In this document: one piece after another, positions 1 to 7,348 of the stretch
Layout: each line of letters starts with the position of its first letter
How positions within the stretch are numbered: position 1 is the stretch's first letter
NCBI GenBank assembly: GCA_030597945.1
Contig: JAUVQW010000033.1
Location: 1 to 10,667, forward strand
From: Actinomycetes bacterium
Lineage (GTDB): Bacteria > Actinomycetota > Aquicultoria > CAJVYJ01
Length of the DNA: 10,667 nucleotides
Reading direction: 5' to 3'
The notes under the pieces: model-generated
Told to the model about the DNA's origin: nothing
What the model saw: only the letters and a program-made list of their open reading frames with translations
The model's database searches: none
Program-made: the position numbers and the translations under genes

Positions 1-3000
1 AGTATGTAAAAGGGACTGGGTCTTGTATAGTAAATCGCAAATAGAAAGGCGAGGCCGACCAACGCTTTCTCACCCCCCGATAAAAGCGACAGCGACTGAA
101 GCTTTTTACCGTGCGGTTGCGCTTCTATGTCGATTCCTGGTTCATTGAGGTCGTCACCCTCGATTTCGATAAGCCGTACCTTCCCTCCAGGAAAAAGCTC
201 GCCAAAAACCTTTTGAAGGTTATCGTTTACGTCTTTTAGGGTCGCGTTGAATTTCTCTTCAATCTTTATTTCAATAGCACTTACGACCTTTGCCAGTGAT
301 TTCTTGCTCTTTAAAAGATCATCTATCTGGTCTGTAAGAAAGCCATGCCTCTCACTTATCTCTTTATACTCTTTAGCGGCCATCGGGTTTACCGTTCCGA
401 TCTCGGCCAGCTTTAGGCGAAAAGACTTAGCTTTTTCTTCATAAGCTCCGATTTCACTATCTTCCGGTACAATCTCAAGAGCTTTCTCGAGTGGGACCTG
501 AAGTTCATCCACCAGGTTCTCAATAGTTGTGTTGACCTTGGCCTCGATCTTAGCAATTCCTACCTGGACCTTTGTCTCATCTTCCTTTAACTCGTTGATC
601 TTTCCTAGTAACTGATTGGATCTTTCTTGGGCGGCTTTTAGATTTGTTCTTGTTTCTTTCGTCACATTATATTCATCTTCAACCTGCATTTTTAAAATCT
701 CTTTCCACTCTTCGGCTTTTAGTCGGAGATCCGTGTAAAGATCATGAACCGGTTCTATCCTTGACCTTAACCTCTCAAGAGCTCTCTCGACATTCTCGCT
801 AAAACGAAAAGCGTCATCTGATTCTTTGATCTCGTCAGTTAACTTTGTTATCTGCTGCTTTAAGTGGACTTGCCTCTCGGTAAAAGAAGCGATCCCTACC
901 TGGCACTGGGAAAGTGCCGTCGTAGTAACTTTTTCTCTTTCAATACTTCCTTCACGTTTCTTTTGAAGATCATCGAGTTCTGTTTCGCCGAAAACTATCT
1001 TTTCTTTTAGTTTTTCAAGCTCGCCGCTATGTTGACCCAGCTTACCATCTGATCTGTTAATTTCTTCTTTAGCAGATTCTATGCCTTCATTTAGTTCAGT
1101 GCTTTCATTGTTAAGAAGTTCGAGTTGCTCTTTAAGGTTCACGATCTTATCGCGAAGGCTTATCTCCCTTGCCTCATCGACTCTAGTTGCTTCCCTTTTG
1201 TCGTCTCTATCCTTTTCTGTCCTCTCAAGCCCATCCTTCAACTCATAAAGAGCGTTCTCTTTTGATTTGGCATTAGATTCGACGACCTGTTGCCTCTCTC
1301 TTAATTCCTTAATTTCTCTTTTGCACCCAATAAGTCCCAGGCTCTCGTCTTTTAAAAATCCTTTTCTGATAACGCCTTTTGCTGTTAGAATCTCTCCCTT
1401 TAGCGAAACAAAAGTCTTTCTCGGGTATCTGTTCCCATTTTTTAAAAAGACCTCAAGGTCGTCAACTATATATACTTCTTCAAGAAGAAGGCTAATTGCT
1501 TCACTTATCTCTTTGTCAAATTTTACGACATCGAGAGCTCGTTTTGCTCCGTCAATTACCTCCGGATTAATTTCAGTTCCCACTCCAAAAGCTGGGATCA
1601 AGGAGACAGGGCTATCGTCACCTCCAAGTGAATCGATAGCCTTAAATATTTCACGATAATCTTTTGCAATCAAGGTACTAAGGTCTCTTGATAGCGCTAC
1701 TTCCATTGCTTTTTCATATTCCTTGGAAACGGATATGAACTCCTCCACCCTGCCAAATATCGAATCTGTTTTTTTCCCCTGCTTTAAAAGATTTTCAGCG
1801 GTTTTATTGTATTGCCTTAAATCATTGCTCAGATTATCTAGAGCAGCTACTTTTGCTATAAGTCGATTATTTTCTGTATTAGCTTCTTCGCATTCTAGAG
1901 CCGATTTTCGAACTTCATCTCTTAAGCTTTCAACGTCAACATTAATCCTCTCGACAACGCTCATGCTTTTGTCGAGAGACTCTCTCAACTTCTTTACCTC
2001 ACCTTCGGAGGCCTTTATATTCTCTGAAAGCTCCGACTCACGGACAGAAGCGGCTTCTTTGCGGCCATTTAAGAAATCTATCTGTTCTCTCGCCGTAGAT
2101 ATTGAAGTATTTGATTCACCAAGGGCTTCCTTGGATTCCTCGTGCTTAGTCCTAGCTCTTTCCAAGTTTTTCCTAAGAGATTCATACTCATCATTTGCGG
2201 ACCTGCTTTCCTTCTTTGTCTGCTCCGTCTTCTTTCTTAGGATAGACAATTCATTATATAGTTCCCCGAGCGACTTATCGGACTGCGCTCTTTCCTTTTC
2301 TAATCTCTCTAGCTCTTCTGTCCTAGCCTTCTTTCTGCTTTCATCTTGATATCGTTTCTGTCTAAGCTCGCTTAACCTCTCTATCAGGTTTCGTCCCTTC
2401 TCCTCGAGAAGCAGTAGGCCGCTGTTTATCTGTTGTTCAACGCCCTCCGTCCTTCTGCGATGTTCATTTATATCACCGACCACCGATTCCCGTGATTCAA
2501 GTTCGCCTTCACAATCCCTTATTACCTGCGACTCTTTTTGATAATCTTTGTCAAAACCGGCATTCTTTTTCTTTATTTCCTCTAGGCGCCCGCTCTTATC
2601 TTCCCATTTTTTTTGATAACCCCTAAGTTCTATAACTGCTATAGCGACTTCAGCTTCTTTTAATTCGTCTCTCATATCAAAATAGACGTCCGCATTTTTA
2701 GCTTGCTTCTCAAGAGGGATCAGCTGCCTATTAAGTTCTTTCAATATATCCTTAGCCCGGGTAAGGTTGTCACCCATCGAATTCATCTTCCGAAGCGCTT
2801 TGTCTTTTCTTTTCTTATGCTTTGATACACCCGCAGCGCCCTCAATAAGTTTTCTTCTCTCTTCCGGTTTACTATTTAATACTTCATCAAGCTTTCCCTG
2901 GCTAATGATGGAGTACATCTCTCTTCCCAGACCGCTGTCCGAAAGGATCTCCTGAATATCTATTAGCCTACAAGGCGATCCGTTAAGATAATATTCGCTC

Positions 3001-3326
3001 TCACCGGATCTATAGCATCTCCTTAAGACCGTTACCTCACTATATTCAATAGGGATAATGCCCTTGCTGTTGTCCAGAACAAGGCTTACCTCAGCTACAC
3101 CAAGTGATTGCCTGGTCGTACTTCCTGAAAAAATAACATCTTGCATTGTGGATCCTCTTAACGTCCTTGCCCGCTGTTCGCCAAGTACCCAAAGCGCTGC
3201 ATCGGTTATATTGCTTTTTCCGCTTCCATTTGGACCGACAATGGAGGTTATGCCGGGCTCGAATTTCAGGACGCTTTTATTTGCAAATGACTTGAACCCA
3301 CGTAGTGAAAGCGATCGAAGAAACAT
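1..3326 (-). CDS. smc: Chromosome segregation ATPase SMC (3' end cut by window edge)
   Basis: The reading frame is open from the ATG at 3326 to the left edge, giving 1108 codons; bacterial SMC is usually about 1180 residues, so the stop and the Walker B/D-loop lie outside. SMC is the ATPase core of condensin (with ScpA and ScpB), which organises and segregates the chromosome. Visible features: Walker A GPNGSGKS at residues 31-38, DAALWVLGEQ at 42-51, an arginine-finger candidate R57, a Q-loop SQGKLDEVL near 142-150, a long Lys/Glu/Arg-rich coiled coil to about 520, a hinge at about 522-660, a returning coiled coil, and the ABC signature LSGGEKAL at 1082-1089. The start has AGGAG four bases upstream (3331-3335) and puts Walker A at the normal distance. 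In the hinge, the loop that reads PGGxxTGG in Bacillus SMC reads AKGVIRKG (649-656). The gene follows rnc after 73 bases. The identity is certain. Confidence 0.97.
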   Translation of the reverse strand, partial: MFLRSLSLRGFKSFANKSVLKFEPGITSIVGPNGSGKSNITDAALWVLGEQRARTLRGSTMQDVIFSGSTTRQSLGVAEVSLVLDNSKGIIPIEYSEVTVLRRCYRSGESEYYLNGSPCRLIDIQEILSDSGLGREMYSIISQGKLDEVLNSKPEERRKLIEGAAGVSKHKKRKDKALRKMNSMGDNLTRAKDILKELNRQLIPLEKQAKNADVYFDMRDELKEAEVAIAVIELRGYQKKWEDKSGRLEEIKKKNAGFDKDYQKESQVIRDCEGELESRESVVGDINEHRRRTEGVEQQINSGLLLLEEKGRNLIERLSELRQKRYQDESRKKARTEELERLEKERAQSDKSLGELYNELSILRKKTEQTKKESRSANDEYESLRKNLERARTKHEESKEALGESNTSISTAREQIDFLNGRKEAASVRESELSENIKASEGEVKKLRESLDKSMSVVERINVDVESLRDEVRKSALECEEANTENNRLIAKVAALDNLSNDLRQYNKTAENLLKQGKKTDSIFGRVEEFISVSKEYEKAMEVALSRDLSTLIAKDYREIFKAIDSLGGDDSPVSLIPAFGVGTEINPEVIDGAKRALDVVKFDKEISEAISLLLEEVYIVDDLEVFLKNGNRYPRKTFVSLKGEILTAKGVIRKGFLKDESLGLIGCKREIKELRERQQVVESNAKSKENALYELKDGLERTEKDRDDKREATRVDEAREISLRDKIVNLKEQLELLNNESTELNEGIESAKEEINRSDGKLGQHSGELEKLKEKIVFGETELDDLQKKREGSIEREKVTTTALSQCQVGIASFTERQVHLKQQITKLTDEIKESDDAFRFSENVERALERLRSRIEPVHDLYTDLRLKAEEWKEILKMQVEDEYNVTKETRTNLKAAQERSNQLLGKINELKEDETKVQVGIAKIEAKVNTTIENLVDELQVPLEKALEIVPEDSEIGAYEEKAKSFRLKLAEIGTVNPMAAKEYKEISERHGFLTDQIDDLLKSKKSLAKVVSAIEIKIEEKFNATLKDVNDNLQKVFGELFPGGKVRLIEIEGDDLNEPGIDIEAQPHGKKLQSLSLLSGGEKALVGLAFLFAIYYTRPSPFYI

Positions 3327-3362
3327 GTATCTCCTGAATAGTTACTAATCGTTTGTATCTTA

Positions 3363-3391
3363 AGTATAACTAAGATTAAACGAGATAAAAA
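3363..3391 (-). promoter_or_regulatory. Weak promoter candidate upstream of smc
   Basis: In the 73-base rnc-smc gap the minus strand carries TATACT (3368-3363), which matches five of six bases of the sigma-70 -10 box. Seventeen bases upstream is TTTTTA (3391-3386), which matches the -35 box at only three positions. A start here would leave a leader of about 30 bases before the smc ATG. The gap is AT-rich, so a chance match is quite possible. No terminator-like hairpin with a T-tract was seen between rnc and smc, so read-through from rnc is equally plausible. Confidence 0.25.
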
Positions 3392-3399
3392 GAGTATGC

Positions 3400-4095
3400 T
3401 TACGATGATTTTTTTAGTTCATCAAGTGCGCATTCGGCGGCCACCTGTTCCGCCTTCTTCTTGCTCTTGCCTGCTCCGCGGCCATAACTCTTTCCATCAA
3501 TAAAGACCTCAGCCGAGAAAGTCGGATTATGGGCCATTCCCTTTTGATCCACGATCTTGTATTGAGGAAGGGTGCTCCATTCTTGCATGGTCAGTTCTTG
3601 AAGTATCGTTTTAGGATCAGAGAGGTCCTTTCTTGCCGCTTCTTTGAAAATCTTATCCTTAAGGTTTTTTAAGACAAATTTTTTCGCGCTCTCGTATCCC
3701 TGATCAAGGTAGATGGCTCCTATGATCGCCTCAAGGCAGTCCGCAAGGATCGATCGGTTCGTTCTGCCTCCGGCTTGTTCAGTGCCACTACTTATAATGA
3801 CAATTTCCCCAAGCTTAAGGCGTTCGGCGATATCGGACAAGGTCTCAGCTTTTACCAGGTTTGCCCGTAACTTGGCAAGGTCGCCCTCTTCAAATTCTGG
3901 ATATCTCAAAAAGATAAACTCGGTTACGGAAAGTCCCAGGACAGAGTCTCCCAAGAACTCCATCTTCTCATTAAACTCGATTTTGTGTTCATACGCATAC
4001 GAGCTATGGGTGAGCGCTGTTTTAAGAAGGGTGATATCTTTAAATGTCACTCCGAGGATCTCTTCTGCTTTTAATAATATAACGTCTTTATTCAA
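3400..4095 (-). CDS. rnc: Ribonuclease III
   Basis: This 231-residue protein has the normal RNase III length. The enzyme cuts double-stranded RNA in rRNA and mRNA maturation, as a homodimer needing Mg2+. The catalytic domain (about 1-150) carries the signature NEKMEFLGDSVL (42-53), with acidic residues E43, E46 and D50, E70 in EEGDL, and D119/E122 in LADCLEA. These match the known metal-binding residues of the family. A double-stranded RNA binding domain follows (about 160-229), opening with DPKTILQE and ending in the GAGKSKKKAEQ(V)A helix. The start is TTG at 4095-4093, since the first internal ATG (M45) falls inside the signature. It begins five bases after the fabF stop. The ribosome binding site is weak (AAGAG very close, AGG 11 bases away), so translation probably depends on ribosomes finishing fabF. 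rnc beside smc is a common order. Confidence 0.96.
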   Translation of the reverse strand: MNKDVILLKAEEILGVTFKDITLLKTALTHSSYAYEHKIEFNEKMEFLGDSVLGLSVTEFIFLRYPEFEEGDLAKLRANLVKAETLSDIAERLKLGEIVIISSGTEQAGGRTNRSILADCLEAIIGAIYLDQGYESAKKFVLKNLKDKIFKEAARKDLSDPKTILQELTMQEWSTLPQYKIVDQKGMAHNPTFSAEVFIDGKSYGRGAGKSKKKAEQVAAECALDELKKSS

Positions 4096-4100
4096 AACTC

Positions 4101-5357
4101 TTAAAACCTGCTAAAAATAACGGTCGCGTTATGTCCACCAAAACCAAACGAATTGGACATTGCCACATCCACTTCTAATGAAACGGCTTTATTTGGAACA
4201 TAATTTAGATCGCACTCCGGATCGGGGTCATCGAGGTTGATCGTCGGTGGTATCTTATTATTTATGATTGCAAGAACAGATGCGATGGCCTCGACGCCGC
4301 CAGCGGCTCCCAATAAATGTCCTGTCATCGATTTTGTTGAGCTTATATGCAGATCGTATACTTGATCTTTAAAAACTTTTTTTAAGGCAATTGTCTCGAG
4401 GCTATCATTCATCTTCGTAGATGTACCATGTGCGTTTACGTAGTCGACATCCCTACTCGACAAATTTGCCAAATCTAAAGCTATCTGCATTGAACGGGCT
4501 GCCCCATCACCAGTAATATCAGGCGATGTTATGTGGTAAGCATCTCCCGAAGCTCCATACCCGATGACTTCAGCGTAAATGTTGGAACCGCGATCGTTAG
4601 CGCTCTCGAGCGTCTCCAATATGAGGATCCCCGCACCTTCACCAATCAAAAATCCGTCCCTATTTAGATCAAAGGGCCTGCTAGACTTCTCCGGTTCGTC
4701 GTTTCGAGTAGTCAAGGCTCGCGCCGAAGCAAAACCGGCTACACCAAGTGGGGTTACCGGCGCTTCACTGCCGCCGGCTATGCAAATCTCTGCAGCGCCT
4801 CTCTTTATCGTTTCAAACGCTTCGCCAATAGCATGTGTTCCGGTAGCGCACGCGCTTACCGGGCACCAATTCGGTCCTTTCGCCCCGAAATAGATCGATA
4901 TCTGCCCGGCCGCAAGGTCGGGAATCATCATCGGGACCAGATAGGGGCTGACTCGCTTTGGCCCTTTTGTCATTAGAATCTCGTGTTGATCTTCTAAGGT
5001 CCGGAGGCCTCCTATTCCCGAGCCTACGATCACTCCGATCTTTTCTGCATTATCGTCGCTTATTTCAAGATCTGCGTCATCTAAGGCTTCTTTTGCTGCC
5101 ATGATCGCAAATTGAGTAAACATATCGAGGTGCCTAAGTTTTTTCGGCTCGATCACATCTGAAGTATCGAAATCTTTAACTTCGGCGGCAATAGTACTTG
5201 AGTATCCGGTCGGATCAAAGTTTGTTATTGTTGCAGCTCCACTTCTGCCTTCTAAAAGTGAAGTGAAAAAAGTATCTTTGTCATTTCCGATGGGTGTTAT
5301 GGCCCCCATCCCGGTAATGACTATCCGGCGCAATGGCTCGTTCCCATTTTGGAACAT
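4101..5357 (-). CDS. fabF: Beta-ketoacyl-ACP synthase II (FabF)
   Basis: This 418-residue condensing enzyme elongates acyl-ACP with malonyl-ACP by decarboxylative Claisen condensation in the cytoplasm. The fold is complete: the N-terminal strand RRIVITGMGAITPIG (10-24), nucleophile C170 in VSACATGTHAIG, H310 in NAHGTST, K342 and H347 in KSMTGHLLGAAGG, and the glycine-rich gate SFGFGGHN near 403-409. The Cys-His-His triad marks the FabF/FabB class rather than FabH. A second cysteine, C165, sits five residues before the nucleophile. The ATG at 5357 is chosen because GAGGA lies nine bases upstream (5367-5371). It gives nine residues before the conserved core and a 37-base out-of-frame overlap with the upstream flavoprotein gene. 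A TTG at 5333 would sit right at the core but has a poorer ribosome binding site. rnc follows five bases after the stop. Confidence 0.97.
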   Translation of the reverse strand: MFQNGNEPLRRIVITGMGAITPIGNDKDTFFTSLLEGRSGAATITNFDPTGYSSTIAAEVKDFDTSDVIEPKKLRHLDMFTQFAIMAAKEALDDADLEISDDNAEKIGVIVGSGIGGLRTLEDQHEILMTKGPKRVSPYLVPMMIPDLAAGQISIYFGAKGPNWCPVSACATGTHAIGEAFETIKRGAAEICIAGGSEAPVTPLGVAGFASARALTTRNDEPEKSSRPFDLNRDGFLIGEGAGILILETLESANDRGSNIYAEVIGYGASGDAYHITSPDITGDGAARSMQIALDLANLSSRDVDYVNAHGTSTKMNDSLETIALKKVFKDQVYDLHISSTKSMTGHLLGAAGGVEAIASVLAIINNKIPPTINLDDPDPECDLNYVPNKAVSLEVDVAMSNSFGFGGHNATVIFSRF

Positions 5358-6301
5358 TTCAAATATTCCTCTTTAAAATTGTCTATTATCTCCTTTACGG
5401 TTAATATGTCTTCGATCTCGCCTACCCGCTCACCGCAAAAGATAAGTCCGTGTTCTACATCGCCCTCTTGAGCGTTTTCAAGAGCCTTAATAATACAGAA
5501 CTTGATACGCTCATCGCGATGTGAACAGTTTTTAAGGCACATTACACATTTTGTTTTATCCCCGACCTTTGGCATATCTTCCATCTCTGTCGAGTCTATA
5601 GCACGGCTCGGCATGTCGGTCGGGCTCATTCCCGTCACTATACTGCCTTTTGCCTCCAACCAAGTTTGTTTCATCATTTCAGAAGCAGAGGATTCCTTGC
5701 TCATTCCAAACCTTGTTCCGATCTGAACACCCTTAGCGCCTGTCTTTAAAGTATTGTATATATCGCTTCCACTTATAATTCCGCCGGCTGCGATAACCGG
5801 TATCTTTACCGCATCAATGATTCTAGGCAGTAATGCTTTGATCGATTCATTCGTCCCCAGATGGCCGCCAGCTTCTTTGCCTTCCACAATAATGGCATCT
5901 GCTCCAAATTTTTCCGCAAGCTTTGCTAGCCTTTCACTGCTGACAACAGGAGCTACAGCTATTCCAGCACTTTTACACCATCCAAAAATATCTCGAGAGA
6001 AACCGGCCCCGGCTACAACAATGTCAATCTTCTCAGCTAAAGCCGTCTTGACAAGATCGGCAAATTGGCGGACCGCTACCATGACATTGATGCCGATAAT
6101 CCCCTTACTCATATCTCTTGCTTGCCTGATATGTTTTTGAAGCTCATCGGGGGTAATGCCCGAAGCGGCGATCAATCCTATACCACCTTCGTTGGCGACA
6201 GCGGCAGCAAGTGGTGCCAGAGATATCCTTACTGCCATCCCTCCCTGGATTATCGGAAGCTTAGCTTCTAGGTCTTTTATTTTTAATGTGGGTAAAGTCA
6301 C
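5321..6301 (-). CDS. FabK-like / nitronate monooxygenase-family flavoprotein with C-terminal cysteine cluster
   Basis: This 326-residue protein is an FMN-dependent TIM barrel of the 2-nitropropane dioxygenase/FabK superfamily. Visible family features are PIIQGGMAVRIS (16-27), GINVMVA (70-76), VAGAGFS (96-102), the catalytic-type histidine H147 in KEAGGHLG, the phosphate-binding AAGGI (171-175) and IGTRF (194-198). From about 250 it leaves the FabK pattern and carries C252, C255 and C259 (spacing CxxCxxxC), then C269 and C289 (FCGERVG). This could bind a metal or Fe-S centre. As I recall, related clostridial proteins have a similar ending, so the cluster is probably a subfamily trait. The start is GTG at 6301, overlapping the acpP stop by one base (TAGTG). 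The 3' end overlaps fabF by 37 bases. Function is open: a second enoyl-ACP reductase, a nitronate monooxygenase or another flavin oxidoreductase. Its place between acpP and fabF argues for an acyl-ACP-linked role, but this is inference. Confidence 0.85.
   Translation of the reverse strand: MTLPTLKIKDLEAKLPIIQGGMAVRISLAPLAAAVANEGGIGLIAASGITPDELQKHIRQARDMSKGIIGINVMVAVRQFADLVKTALAEKIDIVVAGAGFSRDIFGWCKSAGIAVAPVVSSERLAKLAEKFGADAIIVEGKEAGGHLGTNESIKALLPRIIDAVKIPVIAAGGIISGSDIYNTLKTGAKGVQIGTRFGMSKESSASEMMKQTWLEAKGSIVTGMSPTDMPSRAIDSTEMEDMPKVGDKTKCVMCLKNCSHRDERIKFCIIKALENAQEGDVEHGLIFCGERVGEIEDILTVKEIIDNFKEEYLKCSKMGTSHCAG
5367..5371 (-). promoter_or_regulatory. Ribosome binding site of fabF, inside the upstream gene
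   Basis: GAGGA on the minus strand, nine bases before the ATG at 5357. It lies inside the coding sequence of the FabK-like flavoprotein and decides the fabF start in favour of the long-overlap ATG over the later TTG at 5333. Confidence 0.6.
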
Positions 6302-6537
6302 TATGATCTTTCTTGAATATATTCTACAGCTTGACCGACGGTAGCTATCTTTTCAGCTTCCTCATCGGGAATCTCGATTTCAAAACGTTCCTCCAGCGCC
6401 ATTACAAGCTCAACAACGTCTAACGAATCTGCGCCAAGATCGTCGGCAAAAGCCGCTTCGCTTTTCACATCATCCTCCTCAACGCCTAACTGATCGACGA
6501 TTACGACTTTTACTTTAGAAAAAACATCATCTGACAT
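6301..6537 (-). CDS. acpP: Acyl carrier protein
   Basis: This 78-residue acidic protein carries the growing acyl chain on a 4'-phosphopantetheine arm through every step of fatty-acid synthesis. The attachment serine is S38 in the hallmark DLGADSLDVVELV (33-45). The helix II recognition residues (DVVELVMALEERFEIEIPDEEAE) are typical, and the length is standard. The ATG at 6537 is preceded by AAGGAGG at a five-base distance, the strongest ribosome binding site in the window, as expected for one of the most abundant proteins in a cell. It is separated from fabG by 62 bases holding a promoter-like element and a hairpin. The stop TAG overlaps the GTG start of the flavoprotein gene by one base. Confidence 0.98.
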   Translation of the reverse strand: MSDDVFSKVKVVIVDQLGVEEDDVKSEAAFADDLGADSLDVVELVMALEERFEIEIPDEEAEKIATVGQAVEYIQERS

Positions 6538-6542
6538 CTAGC

Positions 6543-6549
6543 CCTCCTT
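6543..6549 (-). promoter_or_regulatory. Strong Shine-Dalgarno of acpP
   Basis: AAGGAGG on the minus strand, five bases before the acpP ATG, is a full match to the 16S rRNA 3' end. The other genes in this window have at best a five-base match, which fits selectively high translation of ACP. Confidence 0.85.
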
Positions 6550-6560
6550 GTTAACCTCTT

Positions 6561-6578
6561 TCTGGCGATTTTACCAGA
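6561..6578 (-). promoter_or_regulatory. Small hairpin in the acpP leader
   Basis: On the minus strand TCTGGT and GCCAGA pair across a six-base loop (AAAATC), giving six base pairs including one T-G wobble at the loop end. No T-tract follows, so it is not an intrinsic terminator. If the promoter candidate just upstream is real, the transcript would start at about 6576, so the stem would sit at the very 5' end, where it could slow RNA decay. The stem is short and could be chance. Confidence 0.35.
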
Positions 6579-6582
6579 TATA

Positions 6583-6611
6583 ATTAAAAGTAAGAAGTTT
6601 TATATCGACAA
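6583..6611 (-). promoter_or_regulatory. Candidate sigma-70 promoter for acpP
   Basis: On the minus strand TTGTCG (6611-6606) and TTTAAT (6588-6583) are separated by exactly 17 bases. They match the -35 and -10 consensus at four and five of six positions. The -35 box lies in the last codons of fabG and the -10 box in the fabG-acpP gap. It would give a leader of about 40 bases containing the hairpin and the strong ribosome binding site. A separate acpP promoter inside a fab cluster is known in Escherichia coli, which supports the idea, but this is a sequence match only. Confidence 0.45.
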
Positions 6612-7346
6612 ACCTCCATCTACCACTAATGTCTGGCCCGTTATGTATTTTGCCTCATCAGATACTAAGAAAGCTATGGCATTTGCCACATCATCCGAGC
6701 TTCCAAACTTACCTAATGGGACACGTTGAGCTATGTTTTCGCGATTTTCAGAGCTTAATCCGGCGGTCATCTCCGTTTCAATAAAACCCGGAGCTATGGC
6801 ATTGACCCGAACACTTCTTGAAGCAAGTTCACGGGCGATCGTCTTTGTAAGACCAATGATCCCGGCCTTTGCTGAAGAATAGTTGACTTGACCGGCATTA
6901 CCGGTTAACGCCACAACGGAGGACAAGTTGATGATGACACCGGATCGATTTTTCATCATGATTTTAGCGGCCGCTTGAGTGCAATTGAATGTACCTTTTA
7001 GGTTTGTCGATATGACTTCATCCCAGTCTGATTCTTTCATCCTAACTAATAGCTGATCTCTATTTATGCCGGCATTATTGATTAAAATATCAAGGCCTCC
7101 TTCAGACCTCACAAATTCTTCAACCATCTCATTTACTTTGGAATGATCACTCACATCTGTTTTTAAAAGAACCGACTTTCGCCCTATTCCGCTGATCTCG
7201 GATGCAACCTTTTCAGCTTTCTCCTGGCTGCCAAAATAATTTATGCCTATGTCAGCTCCCAATTCTGCCAACTTTAAACAAGTCGCCCTGCCAATACCCC
7301 TGGAGCCGCCGGTTACTAATGCCTTTTTTCCGCTTAAATCTATCAA
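6600..7346 (-). CDS. fabG: 3-oxoacyl-ACP reductase (FabG)
   Basis: This 248-residue short-chain dehydrogenase reduces 3-ketoacyl-ACP to 3-hydroxyacyl-ACP with NADPH. The cofactor-binding turn is TGGSRGIG (12-19), followed by NNAG (90-93). The catalytic tetrad N115, S143, Y156 and K160 (YSSAK) is intact. The family ending ITGQTLVVDGG is present near 235-245. Together with its place between fabD and acpP this makes FabG clear among the many related reductases. The start is TTG at 7346-7344, two bases after the fabD stop. AGGAG at 7358-7354, seven bases upstream and inside the fabD end, supports it, and there is no ATG nearby that keeps the Rossmann motif. The tight packing implies translational coupling to fabD. 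Confidence 0.97.
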   Translation of the reverse strand: MIDLSGKKALVTGGSRGIGRATCLKLAELGADIGINYFGSQEKAEKVASEISGIGRKSVLLKTDVSDHSKVNEMVEEFVRSEGGLDILINNAGINRDQLLVRMKESDWDEVISTNLKGTFNCTQAAAKIMMKNRSGVIINLSSVVALTGNAGQVNYSSAKAGIIGLTKTIARELASRSVRVNAIAPGFIETEMTAGLSSENRENIAQRVPLGKFGSSDDVANAIAFLVSDEAKYITGQTLVVDGGLSI

Positions 7347-7348
7347 CC

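Noticed and set aside
1723..2349. A 208-codon open frame on the plus strand, with others at 1267-1659 and 3058-3348
   Set aside because: They are antisense to the intact smc frame. Their Ser/Leu/Phe-rich translations are what the complement of Lys/Glu/Arg-rich coiled-coil codons gives, and they show no motif or ribosome binding site.
1..3326. Possible broken smc, because no terminated long frame is present there
   Set aside because: Translating the minus strand from 3326 gives an uninterrupted frame to the window edge with all expected motifs in order. Only the end lies outside the window.
5502..6271. Plus-strand open frames opposite the FabK-like flavoprotein
   Set aside because: They lie fully antisense to a gene with clear family motifs and have no recognisable domain of their own.
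6561..6578. Intrinsic terminator after fabG
   Set aside because: The stem has six pairs including a wobble and is followed by AAGAGG rather than a T-run, so termination is unlikely.
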